Assembly (NCBI GenBank): GCA_023101725.1 | Contig: JALJCO010010161.1 | Coordinates: forward strand, 283,274-347,273 | Length of the DNA stretch: 64,000 nucleotides | Reading direction: 5' to 3' | Source: Atherinomorus stipes | Lineage: Eukaryota; Chordata; Actinopteri; Atheriniformes; Atherinidae | Part shown: piece by piece, positions 33,745 through 43,032 of the stretch | Position numbering within the stretch: position 1 is the stretch's first letter | Layout of the letters: the number at the start of each line of letters is the position of its first letter | Translations under genes and position numbers: made by a program | Notes under the pieces: generated by a model | The model's database searches: none | What the model was told of the DNA's origin: nothing | What the model saw: only the letters and a program-made list of their open reading frames with translations

Positions 33745-33985
33745 CTGTCGGGTGCAAACCTCCTATGTCCAAAGTGGTTCTTTTTTTTCAGGAAGTGACA
33801 AAAAAACGTGGTTTTCTAAACCCTGGACACATCATCAAACTTTGGATTGAGTTTTTTTTTACATTAAAGTCACATATTTGATTGTATTTATTTATTTATT
33901 TTCATTACATCAAGCTCACATGAAGATGAGGGCTTTTTATGAAGTAAAATGGAGATAGGAGGTTTGTACCAGACAGCGGCGATTT
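33745..33985. mobile_element. MITE family H, diverged copy 2
   Basis: gctgtcgggtgcaaacctcc at about 33746 is mirrored by the reverse complement of gctgtctggtacaaacctcc ending at about 33979. The right half, read on the minus strand, follows the loop of copy 1 (13215-13300): ctatctccatttt, then aaagccctc and catcatgt-like words. The outer arms are not recognisable. Confidence 0.55.
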
Positions 33986-33987
33986 AG

Positions 33988-34780
33988 TTTAGTTTAGTTC
34001 AGTTTATTTATTTCGCACAACCATGTTGTAAAAATAATAAACAATTCACTATAATTAAAATGTGCAAGGGAGAGGTAAGAAACCCAAGATGGGCTCATAC
34101 GAAAACTCACCCACAAAAAGTACAATCAATCGCAAATTTGTTACAAAAAGATACGAAGAAAAAAGGTGGTCAAGTAATCATACAATGAGATATAAGAACA
34201 ACAACAACAAAAGTAACATGAGTGAGTAAAATAACATAAATACACGATAAATAAGAGACATGCTACATTATTTGATTGACGAGATCAGGAGAATTTCTCG
34301 TCTGATAAATACGAACTCGATTGTTGGACATAAACGTATGATGAAAACTAAGAGGTAAAAAGTTCATTTTATGCTGAAACACAAATATGCAAATCTGAAT
34401 CACATTCATGTCATAAAAATTCAAGATATCAAGTTTTCGGAACAACGGGCCTGAGCTTATAGTTGTTCAGAAAATGTGATTATTCTGAGAAATCGTTTCT
34501 GCAAAGTAACAAAGTGTTTAAAGGTTTGTTCTGGAAGTGCCCAAACAAGATTACAATTAGAAAGAGATGATAAATTAAAGCATAATAAAGTGATAAAAGA
34601 GTTTTCCTGGTAAAACATGTCTAATCCTGCTGATGACACCGATATTCTCAGCAACCTTATTACAGATAAAACGATTTGGTGGATGAAGGCAGGAATTTTG
34701 CTGTATGATATCAGCTCATGCTTCAGCCTTTTCAGCCATTGTGATTGTAAATGTGAAAACTGATGCATCTTTATGTCTTG
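33988..34780 (-). mobile_element. LINE 3' fragment with reverse transcriptase C-terminus
   Basis: On the minus strand, 34768-34457 encodes CNLVWALPEQTFKHFVTLQK then RFLRIITFSEQL, and 34445-34263 encodes PLFRKLDILNFYDM-type sequence (visible as MFRKLDILNFYDMNVIQIC) and later NNRVRIYQTRNSPDL. These motifs (LQKR.LRII, LF.KL.ILN.YD, TR.S) are typical of the region after the catalytic domain in several jockey/CR1-group non-LTR retrotransposons. It ends in a tail of repeated aaacta words (plus strand tttagtttagtttag at 33989-34003). It is 5'-truncated and frameshifted. Confidence 0.75.
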
Positions 34781-36010
34781 TTGTATGATGATTGAATAAA
34801 TTAAAGAACTACTACCGCTGCTGTTAGGTTAATTCTGAGCTGCACATGTCCTTAAACCCACAAAAGCTTTCCTTTTACAAAAAGATGTTTCTCTGATTGG
34901 TTCTCACCAGTTCACTTTGTTCCCGTTCGTCCCGCCTCTCATCTTAAATTGGAAATCAGTCTCCAATGGAGGGAACCAGGACCGACTCCCCGTGTTTCTC
35001 ATGCATGGCATTGGTCAGGCTGGTGTACCAGGCTGCAACGCGACACCATAACCCTACGCAGTTGCCCCGGCCCGACGTGACGCAGATGATGGGTGAGGAT
35101 AAATGGAGGCTGCTGCCCCCATGACCATCAGAAGATGGATGGACAAGACAGGCAATGCAACCTTTTTGACATTTTTTCTAACGTAGAACGTGAGAATATT
35201 TGGTGACGAGGACGAAGACAGAGCTGAGGTGGACAACTTTGTCTGTGAGCAACAAGTTTCTGACCTTAAAGCTGCTTCAGACTCATTTTGATTGCACACC
35301 CTGACATTTATCGTGCACATTTCCAGAGCCATCGCTGCCCTGAGGCATCCAGAGGCAGAGAAACTGCGCTTAACTTTATTTTCCAGTCCGGGAGATACTG
35401 TGACAGCAGGGCTTTGCTTTACGGCGCTTTGTCGCACCCCAACACCCCCACGCTGGTTGTTTAACATGCACCAGCACGGAAATGCAGGAGGGTGTTACTG
35501 CAGGAAAACACAAGGAAAATGTGACGAAGAAAGAGGTAAGAGTCCATTTCAGACTGACAAAATAATGATATGACATGCTACGTTTTGCAGAATTCAAAAG
35601 TCATCTAACCCACATTAACTATCCTCAAAGCTCTAAAAACATAAAATGCAACCTTTAACTTTTCAAATTTGTCGTTTTTTCCTGTTTTTTGTTTCTGTAA
35701 CTGTTACAAATGTGACATTGTGCAACCATTTTATGCTTTACTGTCAGATTTACATCATTTACATTCACATCAAAGCAACATTCAGAGACAAAAGTTTTAC
35801 TAGGCCTGACTGTAACTTAATATTTCGGGCAAAAAGCTGGTTTTGCACATTTTCTTGTGAGACTGAGTCGCTCATACTGACGTACACTGATCAGTGATGA
35901 TATAAAAGCTGATGGGAAAAGTGAGTAATCCTGTTGGGAAAACCTGCATTATGATGTTACTCTGACATTTGCTATTCATCTAAATATTTCCACAAAGCAG
36001 TCACCCGACG
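34781..36010. other. Unassigned DNA
   Basis: No recognised gene or family. The overlapping frames at 35054-35597 on both strands have no domain that I know. Confidence 0.4.
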
Positions 36011-36011
36011 T

Positions 36012-36069
<58 letters not shown>

Positions 36070-36070
36070 T
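36011..36070 (+). repeat. (TAA)n microsatellite
   Basis: About 19 near-perfect TAA triplets. Confidence 0.97.
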
Positions 36071-36334
36071 CACCTGACATGGAAACACCAGTCCTGTACG
36101 GTAGCTGCATACCTTCCCCTGCAGGACAGCAACGAGCGCCACAAAATGTCCTTTTTCACAGCAAATGTGCTTTTAAATGTGATGACCTGTTAAAACACAC
36201 CAATAAAGTCTCTTCATTGTAAATGGATTTCTCATCAGTCTCGCATTTATTTCCCAGAAGACGGGCATATCGCTATGACAACATGAGGGCGTTATATTGT
36301 ATCCTCCAGGCTGTCTGAGGCCAGTTTAATACAC

Positions 36335-37172
36335 TTTAATACAACTCTGAGTCCTGTCATCTGCAGAAATATTCTGATGACTCTGCTGTTGTGGGGTGTA
36401 TTAGTGATGGACAAGAAGCCGAATACAGGGAACTTGTCAATCAGTTTGTGAAATGGTGCAGTAACAATCAGCTCATCTTAAATACCAGCAAGACTAAAGA
36501 GATGATTGTTGACTTCAGGAGGAGCAAGAATAAGCAGCATAGTCCTGTCTACATCCTGGAAGAGGAGGTGGAGGTGGTAGAGAACTACAAATACCTTGGA
36601 GTTCAGCTGGACAACAGACTCGATTGGAAATGCAACTGTGACTACATCTACAAGAAAGGTCTGAGCAGACTCTTCTTCTTAAGGAAGCTAAAATCATTTA
36701 ATGTCTGCAAAAAGATGTTGCAGATCTTCTATAAGTCTGTGGTAGAAAGTGCAATTAGCTTTGCAGCCATCTGCTGGGGCAGCAGCATCAGAACCAGAGA
36801 CTTGAAGAAACTAAACAAGCTGATCAAGAAAGCTGGTTCTGTGCTGGGGATAACTCTGGAGCCGCTGGAGCTGATCGTTCAAAAAAGAATGCTTCACAAG
36901 CTGATGAAGATGATGGAGGACACTTCCCATCCTCTCCACAACACGGTGAAGAATCAACAGAGTGTGTTCAGTGGGAGGCTGCGTCAAGTTCGCTGTGGGA
37001 CGGAGAGATACAGGAATTCATTCCTGCCAGCAACCATCACCCTAAAGAACAAGACTAACTGACTTTTTGTTTATTTATATATAAAAAAAAAAAAAAAAAA
37101 GTGAGCTTTTACAATACTGAATTTCCCTTCGGGGATGAATAAAGTATTTTTCATTTCATTTCATTTCATTTA
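36335..37172 (+). mobile_element. L2-like LINE, 5'-truncated, long open frame kept
   Basis: Open for about 240 codons from YNSESCHLQKYSDDSAVVG (36338 onward) to the stop at 37060-37062. It includes the reverse transcriptase catalytic box (YSDD in place of the usual YADD/FADD), NQLILNTSKTKEMIVDFRR, YKYLGVQLDNRLDWK, ICWGSSI and LNKLIKKAGSVLG, all typical of fish L2-type LINEs. The tail has an A17 run (about 37083-37100), ttcccttcggggatgaataa and (ATTTC)n to 37170. Endonuclease, N-terminal reverse transcriptase and 5' UTR are absent. The lack of stops suggests a fairly recent dead-on-arrival insertion. Confidence 0.92.
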
Positions 37173-37535
37173 CTGGACACCAGCACCGCGCAGCACACAG
37201 AAAATGCTTCCAGCTGTCTTGATGACGAGAGGGTGGGATGAATAAATAACCCAGTATATTTAATCCATTTTCCTCTTTTAAGTTTTTGACAGTTTTAAAG
37301 CTTCAGTTTCAAGACACTGAAAATGTTCAGTTTGCCGTTTGTTGCTTTGACTGCAGCATCCTGTAAAAAAAAGAAGCAAAATTAAACAAAGCTTTTAGAA
37401 ATGATTAAAGGTTATTTCATTTGGGGCACTTTCATCAACAGCAAGTCTTAGCAGGTTTTCTGACCAGTGTCAGATCCACGTCCCAAATAAAAACCAAGAC
37501 ATTTTCCTCATTTCTTTATAAAACAGTTTCATCTT
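37173..37535. other. Unassigned DNA
   Basis: No recognised content between the L2 tail and the next foldback copy. Confidence 0.4.
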
Positions 37536-38114
37536 TATGAAACTACGGAAGCGTCGGCGTTCAGAGCCTACTCTGCCGATAATACAAGCGTAGAAGAAGA
37601 AATTCTCTGTTTACATTGTGCTGAGAGCGACAGAGCTGCAGACAAACACAAGAGGGTCCAAGAGGGGTTGATGTTGATTTAAGACAAAGAAAGAAAGAAA
37701 AAGAGAACGCGTGATCTCGTCTGCAGCAGCTTCCGTAGTTTCATGAACGTGGATCGCCGTGCTCACAGCAAGATGTGATGTAGTACTGATGTAGTACTGA
37801 TGTAGTACTGTTTAGGCTCTAAAAATCTACTGAATGACGTCGTTTCCAGGAAATTCTGGACGCTACCCACTCAGGACACTTGGATCACATTGGACGAGCA
37901 GTTTGGAGGAATATGGACACGTTTTTGTGGACTTTTATGGACCTTTTTGGCTCGGACCCCGGTGAACTCCATTATATGAAAGTTGGGGGGAAACGAGAAG
38001 CCTTCCTGATCGCCAGCTGCATTTGAGATATTAAAAAAGTGCTGCAGAGTCTTTCTCACCATGAGGGGGTGGAAGATAAAGTTACATCATTCTGTGGGTG
38101 GAATATTCCTTTAA
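37536..38114 (-). mobile_element. Foldback family B, copy 4 (left arm missing)
   Basis: Carries the central region (ttcagagcctactctgccga, aagaggggttgatgttg), tandem gatgtagtact words (37776-37810) and one complete arm ending gggtggaatattcctttaa at 38114. It is the mirror of the truncation seen in copy 2 at 4905-5482: here the TTAA end on the right is kept and the left arm is gone. Confidence 0.85.
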
Positions 38115-38175
38115 AGTCAAGCCATTTGCATCTCTGCTGCTCTTTAAGAACATTTGTGACGCTTACATCAGAGAA

Positions 38176-38366
38176 AACCTCTGGGGGGAACTCTGGTCCC
38201 TGAGGGCAGCAGTCCTGCAGGTTTTCTACACGAACACACCTGATTTAAATGAAATGGATCGACAGCCTCTGGAGTTCTGCAGACTCAGGTGTGAATCAGG
38301 TGTGTTGGAGCAGGGACACATGAAAAACCTCCAGGATGAGGGCCAAGGTTCCTCACCCCTGCTCTA
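38176..38366. mobile_element. hAT-type MITE, diverged relative of 15070-15257
   Basis: Runs from aactctggtccctgagggc to aggttcctcacccctgct and contains tcaggtgtgttggagcaggg, shared with the copy at 15070. Ends match only loosely and no target duplication is clear. Confidence 0.65.
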
Positions 38367-38483
38367 GGATGATGCGGTCGACAGCACAATACACCCCTCC
38401 CAGATGTAACACTTTATTTGGCCAATCGTCTTCCTCTTACAGAGCCGCAAGTCCGTGGAAAACTCTTCCAACAGAATTAATTA

Positions 38484-38876
38484 CGGCTGGGGCTCCCAAA
38501 CTTCTCCATGTGAAGGCCCCCCCACACAACATTCGCCTCTAGCCAGGGACCCCCAAACCTACAGACAATGCTACAAATAAGAAACAAATAAGAATGATAA
38601 AATTTTTTAAATTCATAACATTGCTGGACCTGACAAGAGGGAGGAAAAGGCGAAGAAAAGAAAGAATAAGAAGTAAATGGAAAGAAGAAAAGACAAAGAT
38701 GCACCAAAAATGCTGGAACTGGAAATAGATTTACCCGATCAAAGCAGGCCCTAAATCCGGAAATAAAAAAGGCCTACTGCTTTTTTTTCCCCTCTTTTTT
38801 TTTTTCTTAGATACCCCCCAGATTTCCGGGGACCCCCAAGTGCCCCCTGGAGGCCCCCACTTTGAAAACCACTGAA
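38484..38876. mobile_element. hAT-like MITE (cagtggttttcaaa-type ends)
   Basis: The right end, read backwards, is cagtggttttcaaagtgggg followed by gcctcc, a terminus common to vertebrate hAT-derived repeats. The left end ctggggctcccaaacttctc is a diverged mirror. The middle is AT- and GA-rich without coding potential. Confidence 0.55.
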
Positions 38877-39223
38877 TGCACAAACTTCCAGATGTTTTTA
38901 CGCTGGACCAAAAAGTGACTCGTCCAATCAAACGTGCACACGCTAACGAACTGCTGAATGTCTGCGTTCAGTGTGTATGAGTGAAACTGGATGTTTCAAA
39001 TGCAAATATGCTTTTCTTTTTCATTTTGGTCTATATTTTAGTGGGTGTACCTGTGCAGGTACAGCAGCTCTGCAAAAGCCTGGCACAGAAGGCATTTCCC
39101 TTTGAGGTCAACGTCTTGTTTCCCATGTCCCAGTCAGATGAACAAATTCAAATGGGAGTAAAGCGGGCTGTATGATGGACTGTGAGAACAAAGCAGAGAA
39201 TCCGGCGTGCACACCTGGCCTCT
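38877..39223. other. Unassigned DNA
   Basis: No gene or repeat was recognised. A 64-codon frame (38981-39175) starts with a hydrophobic stretch (MLFFFILVYILVGV) but is short and unsupported. Confidence 0.35.
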
Positions 39224-39290
39224 AAATGTCCCAGATAATAGGACATTTAGATTATCTGGGACATTTAATGTCCCAGTTAATGGGACATCT
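39224..39290. repeat. Cluster of nested perfect hairpins (aatgtccc / gggacatt)
   Basis: aaatgtcccagataat (39224-39239) is perfectly complementary to attatctgggacattt (39251-39266) across an 11-base loop. Directly after it, atgtccc...gggacat (39269-39289) forms a second stem, and the word gggacat/atgtccc occurs four times in 67 bp. Confidence 0.9.
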
Positions 39291-39439
39291 GGATGGGATC
39301 TGTGGGAAGCGAGCTGAGTCGCACATACAGCCATAAGTGGAAGGACCGAAAGGATCTGATACAAACGGCTGGGTATTCCAGGGTGGGTGGGCATAGCGGC
39401 TGATTAATGATAATGACGATTCCAGTCAGAATAATTTTA

Positions 39440-39657
39440 ATCATGAAATGAAAACTAAATGACAAATACTTCATTAATCCCAAGGGGAAATTGCATTGTT
39501 GTAGTCGGCTTCTTTTTAATTGATTTTTTAAATACAGTGAAAACAATAATTAATTTGATAGTAATGGGCTTGTTCCAGAGGGTGATGACTGCTGGCATGA
39601 ATAATGTCTTGTACCTTTCTGTGTTGCATTGCACTTGAAATCCGTCACTGATGTCTA
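39440..39657 (-). mobile_element. L2-like LINE 3' end, short fragment
   Basis: On the minus strand it encodes QCNTERYKTLFMPAVITLWN, matching the last residues of L2-type LINE proteins (compare CGTERYRNSFLPATITLKN in the copy ending at 37062). A caatttccccttgggattaa tail follows. It abuts the terminus of Tc1-like element 2, which may have inserted into it. Confidence 0.75.
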
Positions 39658-39849
39658 AACAGCAGGAAAAAAGTATTGAACAAATCAACAGTTTCCTCAG
39701 GAAATATACTGACATGAAATTTTCACCAGATGTCGGCAACAGCCGGACTAATGCACACATACAAAGAAATGCTAACATTTATGTCCATGAATGAAGTTAT
39801 GTGTAACATAGTGAAATGACACAAGGGAAATTTATTTACTACTACATGT

Positions 39850-40025
39850 AAAAACCTTTGTTGGTGGTTCCAGCCTCCAGACGCCTCCTGTATGCTGAAA
39901 CCAGTGGAAAACGTTGCTCAGGTGGGATTTTGGTCCATTTTTCCACAAACTGCCTTCAGATCTTCAAGGTTCCAGGTCTCTTCTGTCAACTCGGATCTTT
40001 GGTTCTTAAGGGTCGGGTGATTAAC
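39850..40025 (-). pseudogene. Tc1-like transposase, C-terminal part (element 2)
   Basis: Read on the minus strand directly after the last array unit: ERTS, stop, SPDP, a stop, then EPKIRVDRRDLEP, and, after a shift, FVEKWTKIPPEQ and LVSAYRRRLEA. This matches the SPDLNPIE motif region and C-terminus of Tc1-like transposases. The Gln of SQSPD is a stop codon and the catalytic Glu region is damaged. Confidence 0.85.
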
Positions 40026-42269
40026 TGGTCCGTTCTAGCAGCTTTATCTTCTTCTTCTTAAAGCAGGTGAGTGTGTCTGGTCCGTTCTAGCAGCTTTATC
40101 TTCTTCTTCTTAAAGCAGGTGAGTGTGTCTGGTCCGTTCTAGCAGCTTTATCTTCTTCTTAAAGCAGGTGAGCGTTTCTGGTCCGTTCTAGCAGCTTTAT
40201 CTTCTTCTTAAAGCAGGTGAGCGTTTCTGGTCCGTTCTAGCAGCTTTATCTTCTTCTTAAAGCAGGTGAGTGTTTCTGGTCCGTTCTAGCAGCTTTATCT
40301 TCTTCTTCTTAAAGCAGGTGAGCGTTTCTGGTCCGTTCTAGCAGCTTTATCTTCTTCTTAAAGCAGGTGAGTGTTTCTGGTCCGTTCTAGCAGCTTTATC
40401 TTCTTCGTCTTAAAGCAGGTGAGTGTTTCTGGTCCGTTCTAGCAGCTTTATCTTCTTCGTCTTAAAGCAGGTGAGTGTTTCTGGTCCGTTCTAGCAGCTT
40501 TATCTTCTTCGTCTTAAAGCAGGTGAGTGTTTCTGGTCCGTTCTAGCAGCTTTATCTTCTTCGTCTTAAAGCAGGTGAGCGTTTCTGGTCCGTTCTAGCA
40601 GCTTTATCTTCTTCGTCTTAAAGCAGGTGAGTGTTTCTGGTCCGTTCTAGCAGCTTTATCTTCTTCTTAAAGCAGGTGAGTGTTTCTGGTCCGTTCTAGC
40701 AGCTTTATCTTCTTCTTAAAGCAGGTGAGCGTTTCTGGTCCGTTCTAGCAGCTTTATCTTCTTCTTCTTCTTAAAGCAGGTGAGTGTTTCTGGTCCGTTC
40801 TAGCAGCTTTATCTTCTTCTTCTTAAAACAGGTGAGCGTTTCTGGTCCGTTCTAGCAGCTTTATCTTCTTCTTCTTAAAGCAGGTGAGCGTTTCTGGTCC
40901 GTTCTAGCAGCTTTATCTTCTTCTTAAAGCAGGTGAGCGTTTCTGGTCCGTTCTAGCAGCTTTATCTTCTTCTTCTTAAAGCAGGTGAGCGTTTCTGGTC
41001 CGTTCTAGCAGCTTTATCTTCTTCTTCTTAAAGCAGGTGAGCGTTTCTGGTCCGTTCTAGCAGCTTTTTAGGTGAGTGTTTCTGGTCCGTTCTAGCAGCT
41101 TTATCTTCTTCTTCTTAAAGCAGGTGAGTGTTTCTGGTCCGTTCTAGCAGCTTTATCTTCTTCTTCTTAAAGCAGGTGAGTGTTTCTGGTCCGTTCTAGC
41201 AGCTTTATCTTCTTCTTCTTAAAGCAGGTGAGTGTTTCTGGTCCGTTCTAGCAGCTTTATCTTTTTCTTCTTAAAGCAGGTGAGCGTTTCTGGTCCGTTC
41301 TAGCAGCTTTATCTTCTTCTTCTTAAAGCAGGTGAGCGTTTCTGGTCCGTTCTAGCAGCTTTATCTTCTTCTTAAAGCAGGTGAGTGTTTCTGGTCCGTT
41401 CTAGCAGCTTTATCTTCTTCTTCTTAAAGCAGGTGAGCGTTTCTGCTCCGTTCTAGCAGCTTTATCTTCTTCTTCTTAAAGCAGGTGAGTGTTTCTGGTC
41501 CGTTCTAGCAGCTTTATCTTCTTCTTCTTAAAACAGGTGAGCGTTTCTGGTCCGTTCTAGCAGCTTTATCTTCTTCGTCTTAAAGCAGGTGAGCGTTTCT
41601 GGTCCGTTCTAGCAGCTTTATCTTCTTCTTAAAGCAGGTGAGTGTTTCTGGTCCGTTCTAGCAGCTTTATCTTCTTCTTCTTAAAGCAGGTGAGTGTTTC
41701 TGGTCCGTTCTAGCAGCTTTATCTTCTTCTTCTTAAAACAGGTGAGCGTTTCTGGTCCGTTCTAGCAGCTTTATCTTCTTCGTCTTAAAGCAGGTGAGCG
41801 TTTCTGGTCCGTTCTAGCAGCTTTATCTTCTTCTTAAAGCAGGTGAGCGTTTCTGGTCCGTTCTAGCAGCTTTATCTTCTTCTTCTTAAAGCAGGTGAGC
41901 GTTTCTGGTCCGTTCTAGCAGCTTTATCTTCTTCTTCTTAAAGCAGGTGAGTGTTTCTTGTCCGTTCTAGCAGCTTTATCTTCTTCTTCTTAAAGCAGGT
42001 GAGTGTTTCTGGTCCGTTCTAGCAGCTTTACCTTCTTCTTCTTAAAGCAGGTGAGTGTTTCTGGTCCGTTCTAGCAGCTCTATCTTCTTCTTAAAGCAGG
42101 TGAGTGTTTCTGGTCCGTTCTAGCAGCTTTATCTTCTTCTTCTTAAAGCAAGTGAGTGTTTCTTGTCCGTTCTAGCAGCTTTATCTTCTTCTTCTTAAAG
42201 CAGGTGAGCGTTTCTGGTCCGTTCTAGCAGCTTTATCTTCTTCTTCTTAAAGCAGGTGAGTGTTTCTTG
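40026..42269. repeat. Minisatellite, 44 units of 49-55 bp, made from transposase coding sequence
   Basis: A unit of ggtccgttctagcagcttta, tcttcttcttctt, aaagcaggtgagtgtttct is repeated 44 times by hand count, varying by whole TTC triplets (49, 52 or 55 bp), with one 35-bp unit near 41049. On the minus strand a single unit reads ETLTCFKKKKIKLLERTR, the linker between the QQD and SPD motifs of a Tc1-like transposase. The array is bounded by QQDDHP on one side and (S)xSPD on the other, so it arose by amplification in place. Confidence 0.95.
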
Positions 42270-42835
42270 GCTGTGTGGTGGGATGGTCGTCTTGCTGAAA
42301 GATCCAGCCTCTTTTCATCTTCAGCAGATTCTGGTCCAGAATGTCTCTCTACTTTCCTCCATTCATTCTTTCTTCAATCATATGAAGTCTGCCAGTACCA
42401 CATGCTGAAAAAACAGCCCCCACCATGATGCTCCCACCTCCAAGCTTCACTGTTGCTATGGTGTTTTTGGTGCCATTTCTCTTCCAAACATGTTGTGTCT
42501 TATGACATCTGCAGAGTTCAGTTCTGGTCTCATCTGACCAGACTATGTTTTCCAGAATGTCATGGGTTTGTCCAGATGTTGTGTTGCAAATTTCAAACCA
42601 GCATCAACCTGCTTCTTCTTCAGAAATGGAGTCTTGCGTGGTGTGCGTGCATGAAGGCCATGGCGGTTGAGTGCATTCCTTCTTGTTTTCTCTGAAACAA
42701 CTGTAGCTGCTGGTTCCAGGTCTTTCTGAAGCTCTCCACGAGTGGTCCTGGGCTGTTGGAGAACCTTTCTGATGATTGTTCTGACTCCTCTGTCTGAAAT
42801 CTGTCTGTCAGATCTTTTTGTCTCCATTTCTTCAT
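42270..42835 (-). pseudogene. Tc1-like transposase, N-terminal and central part (element 2)
   Basis: The minus-strand frame 42827-42543 encodes the helix-turn-helix region: SDRQISDRGVRTIIRKVLQQ, TTRGELQKDLE, RRNALNRHGLHARTPRKTPF. Downstream come VWSDQTRTEL (first catalytic Asp kept, the following Glu changed to Gln), KLGGGSIMV and, near 42285-42310, WIFQQDDHPTTQ with the second catalytic Asp. Reading frame changes occur after each block. The sequence then enters the tandem array. Confidence 0.9.
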
Positions 42836-43032
42836 GTATTCAATACTTATTCCCTGTGTCGTTTCACTATATTACACATAACTTCATTCATGGACATAAA
42901 TGTTTGGATTTCTTTGTATGTGTGCATTAATTGGGTTGTTGCCGACATCTGGTGAAAATTTCATGTCAATAGCTCTACTGGAAATATATTTCTGAGAAAA
43001 ATGTCGGCGTGTTCAATACTTTTTTCCCGCTG

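Larger units (their letters stand above)
39660..43032 (-). mobile_element. Tc1-like transposon 2, expanded by an internal minisatellite
   Basis: Terminal inverted repeats of about 190 bp, 39660-39847 and 42837-43032. Both start cagc(a/g)ggaaaaaagtattgaac and share tgacatgaaattttcacc, agatgtcggcaaca and tatgtccatgaatgaagtta. Transposase coding is on the minus strand, N-terminus near 42830 and C-terminus near 39870. Total length is about 3.37 kb instead of the usual 1.6 kb because a 2.24 kb tandem array has grown inside the gene. TA flanks have decayed. Confidence 0.93.

Noticed and set aside
38981..39175. Small membrane protein (hydrophobic start)
   Set aside because: 64 codons with one hydrophobic stretch and no supporting context; likely chance.
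40026..42269. CRISPR-like regular repeats (also 16567-19830 and 55599-60276)
   Set aside because: Units are contiguous with no unique spacers, and the genome context is eukaryotic; these are minisatellites.
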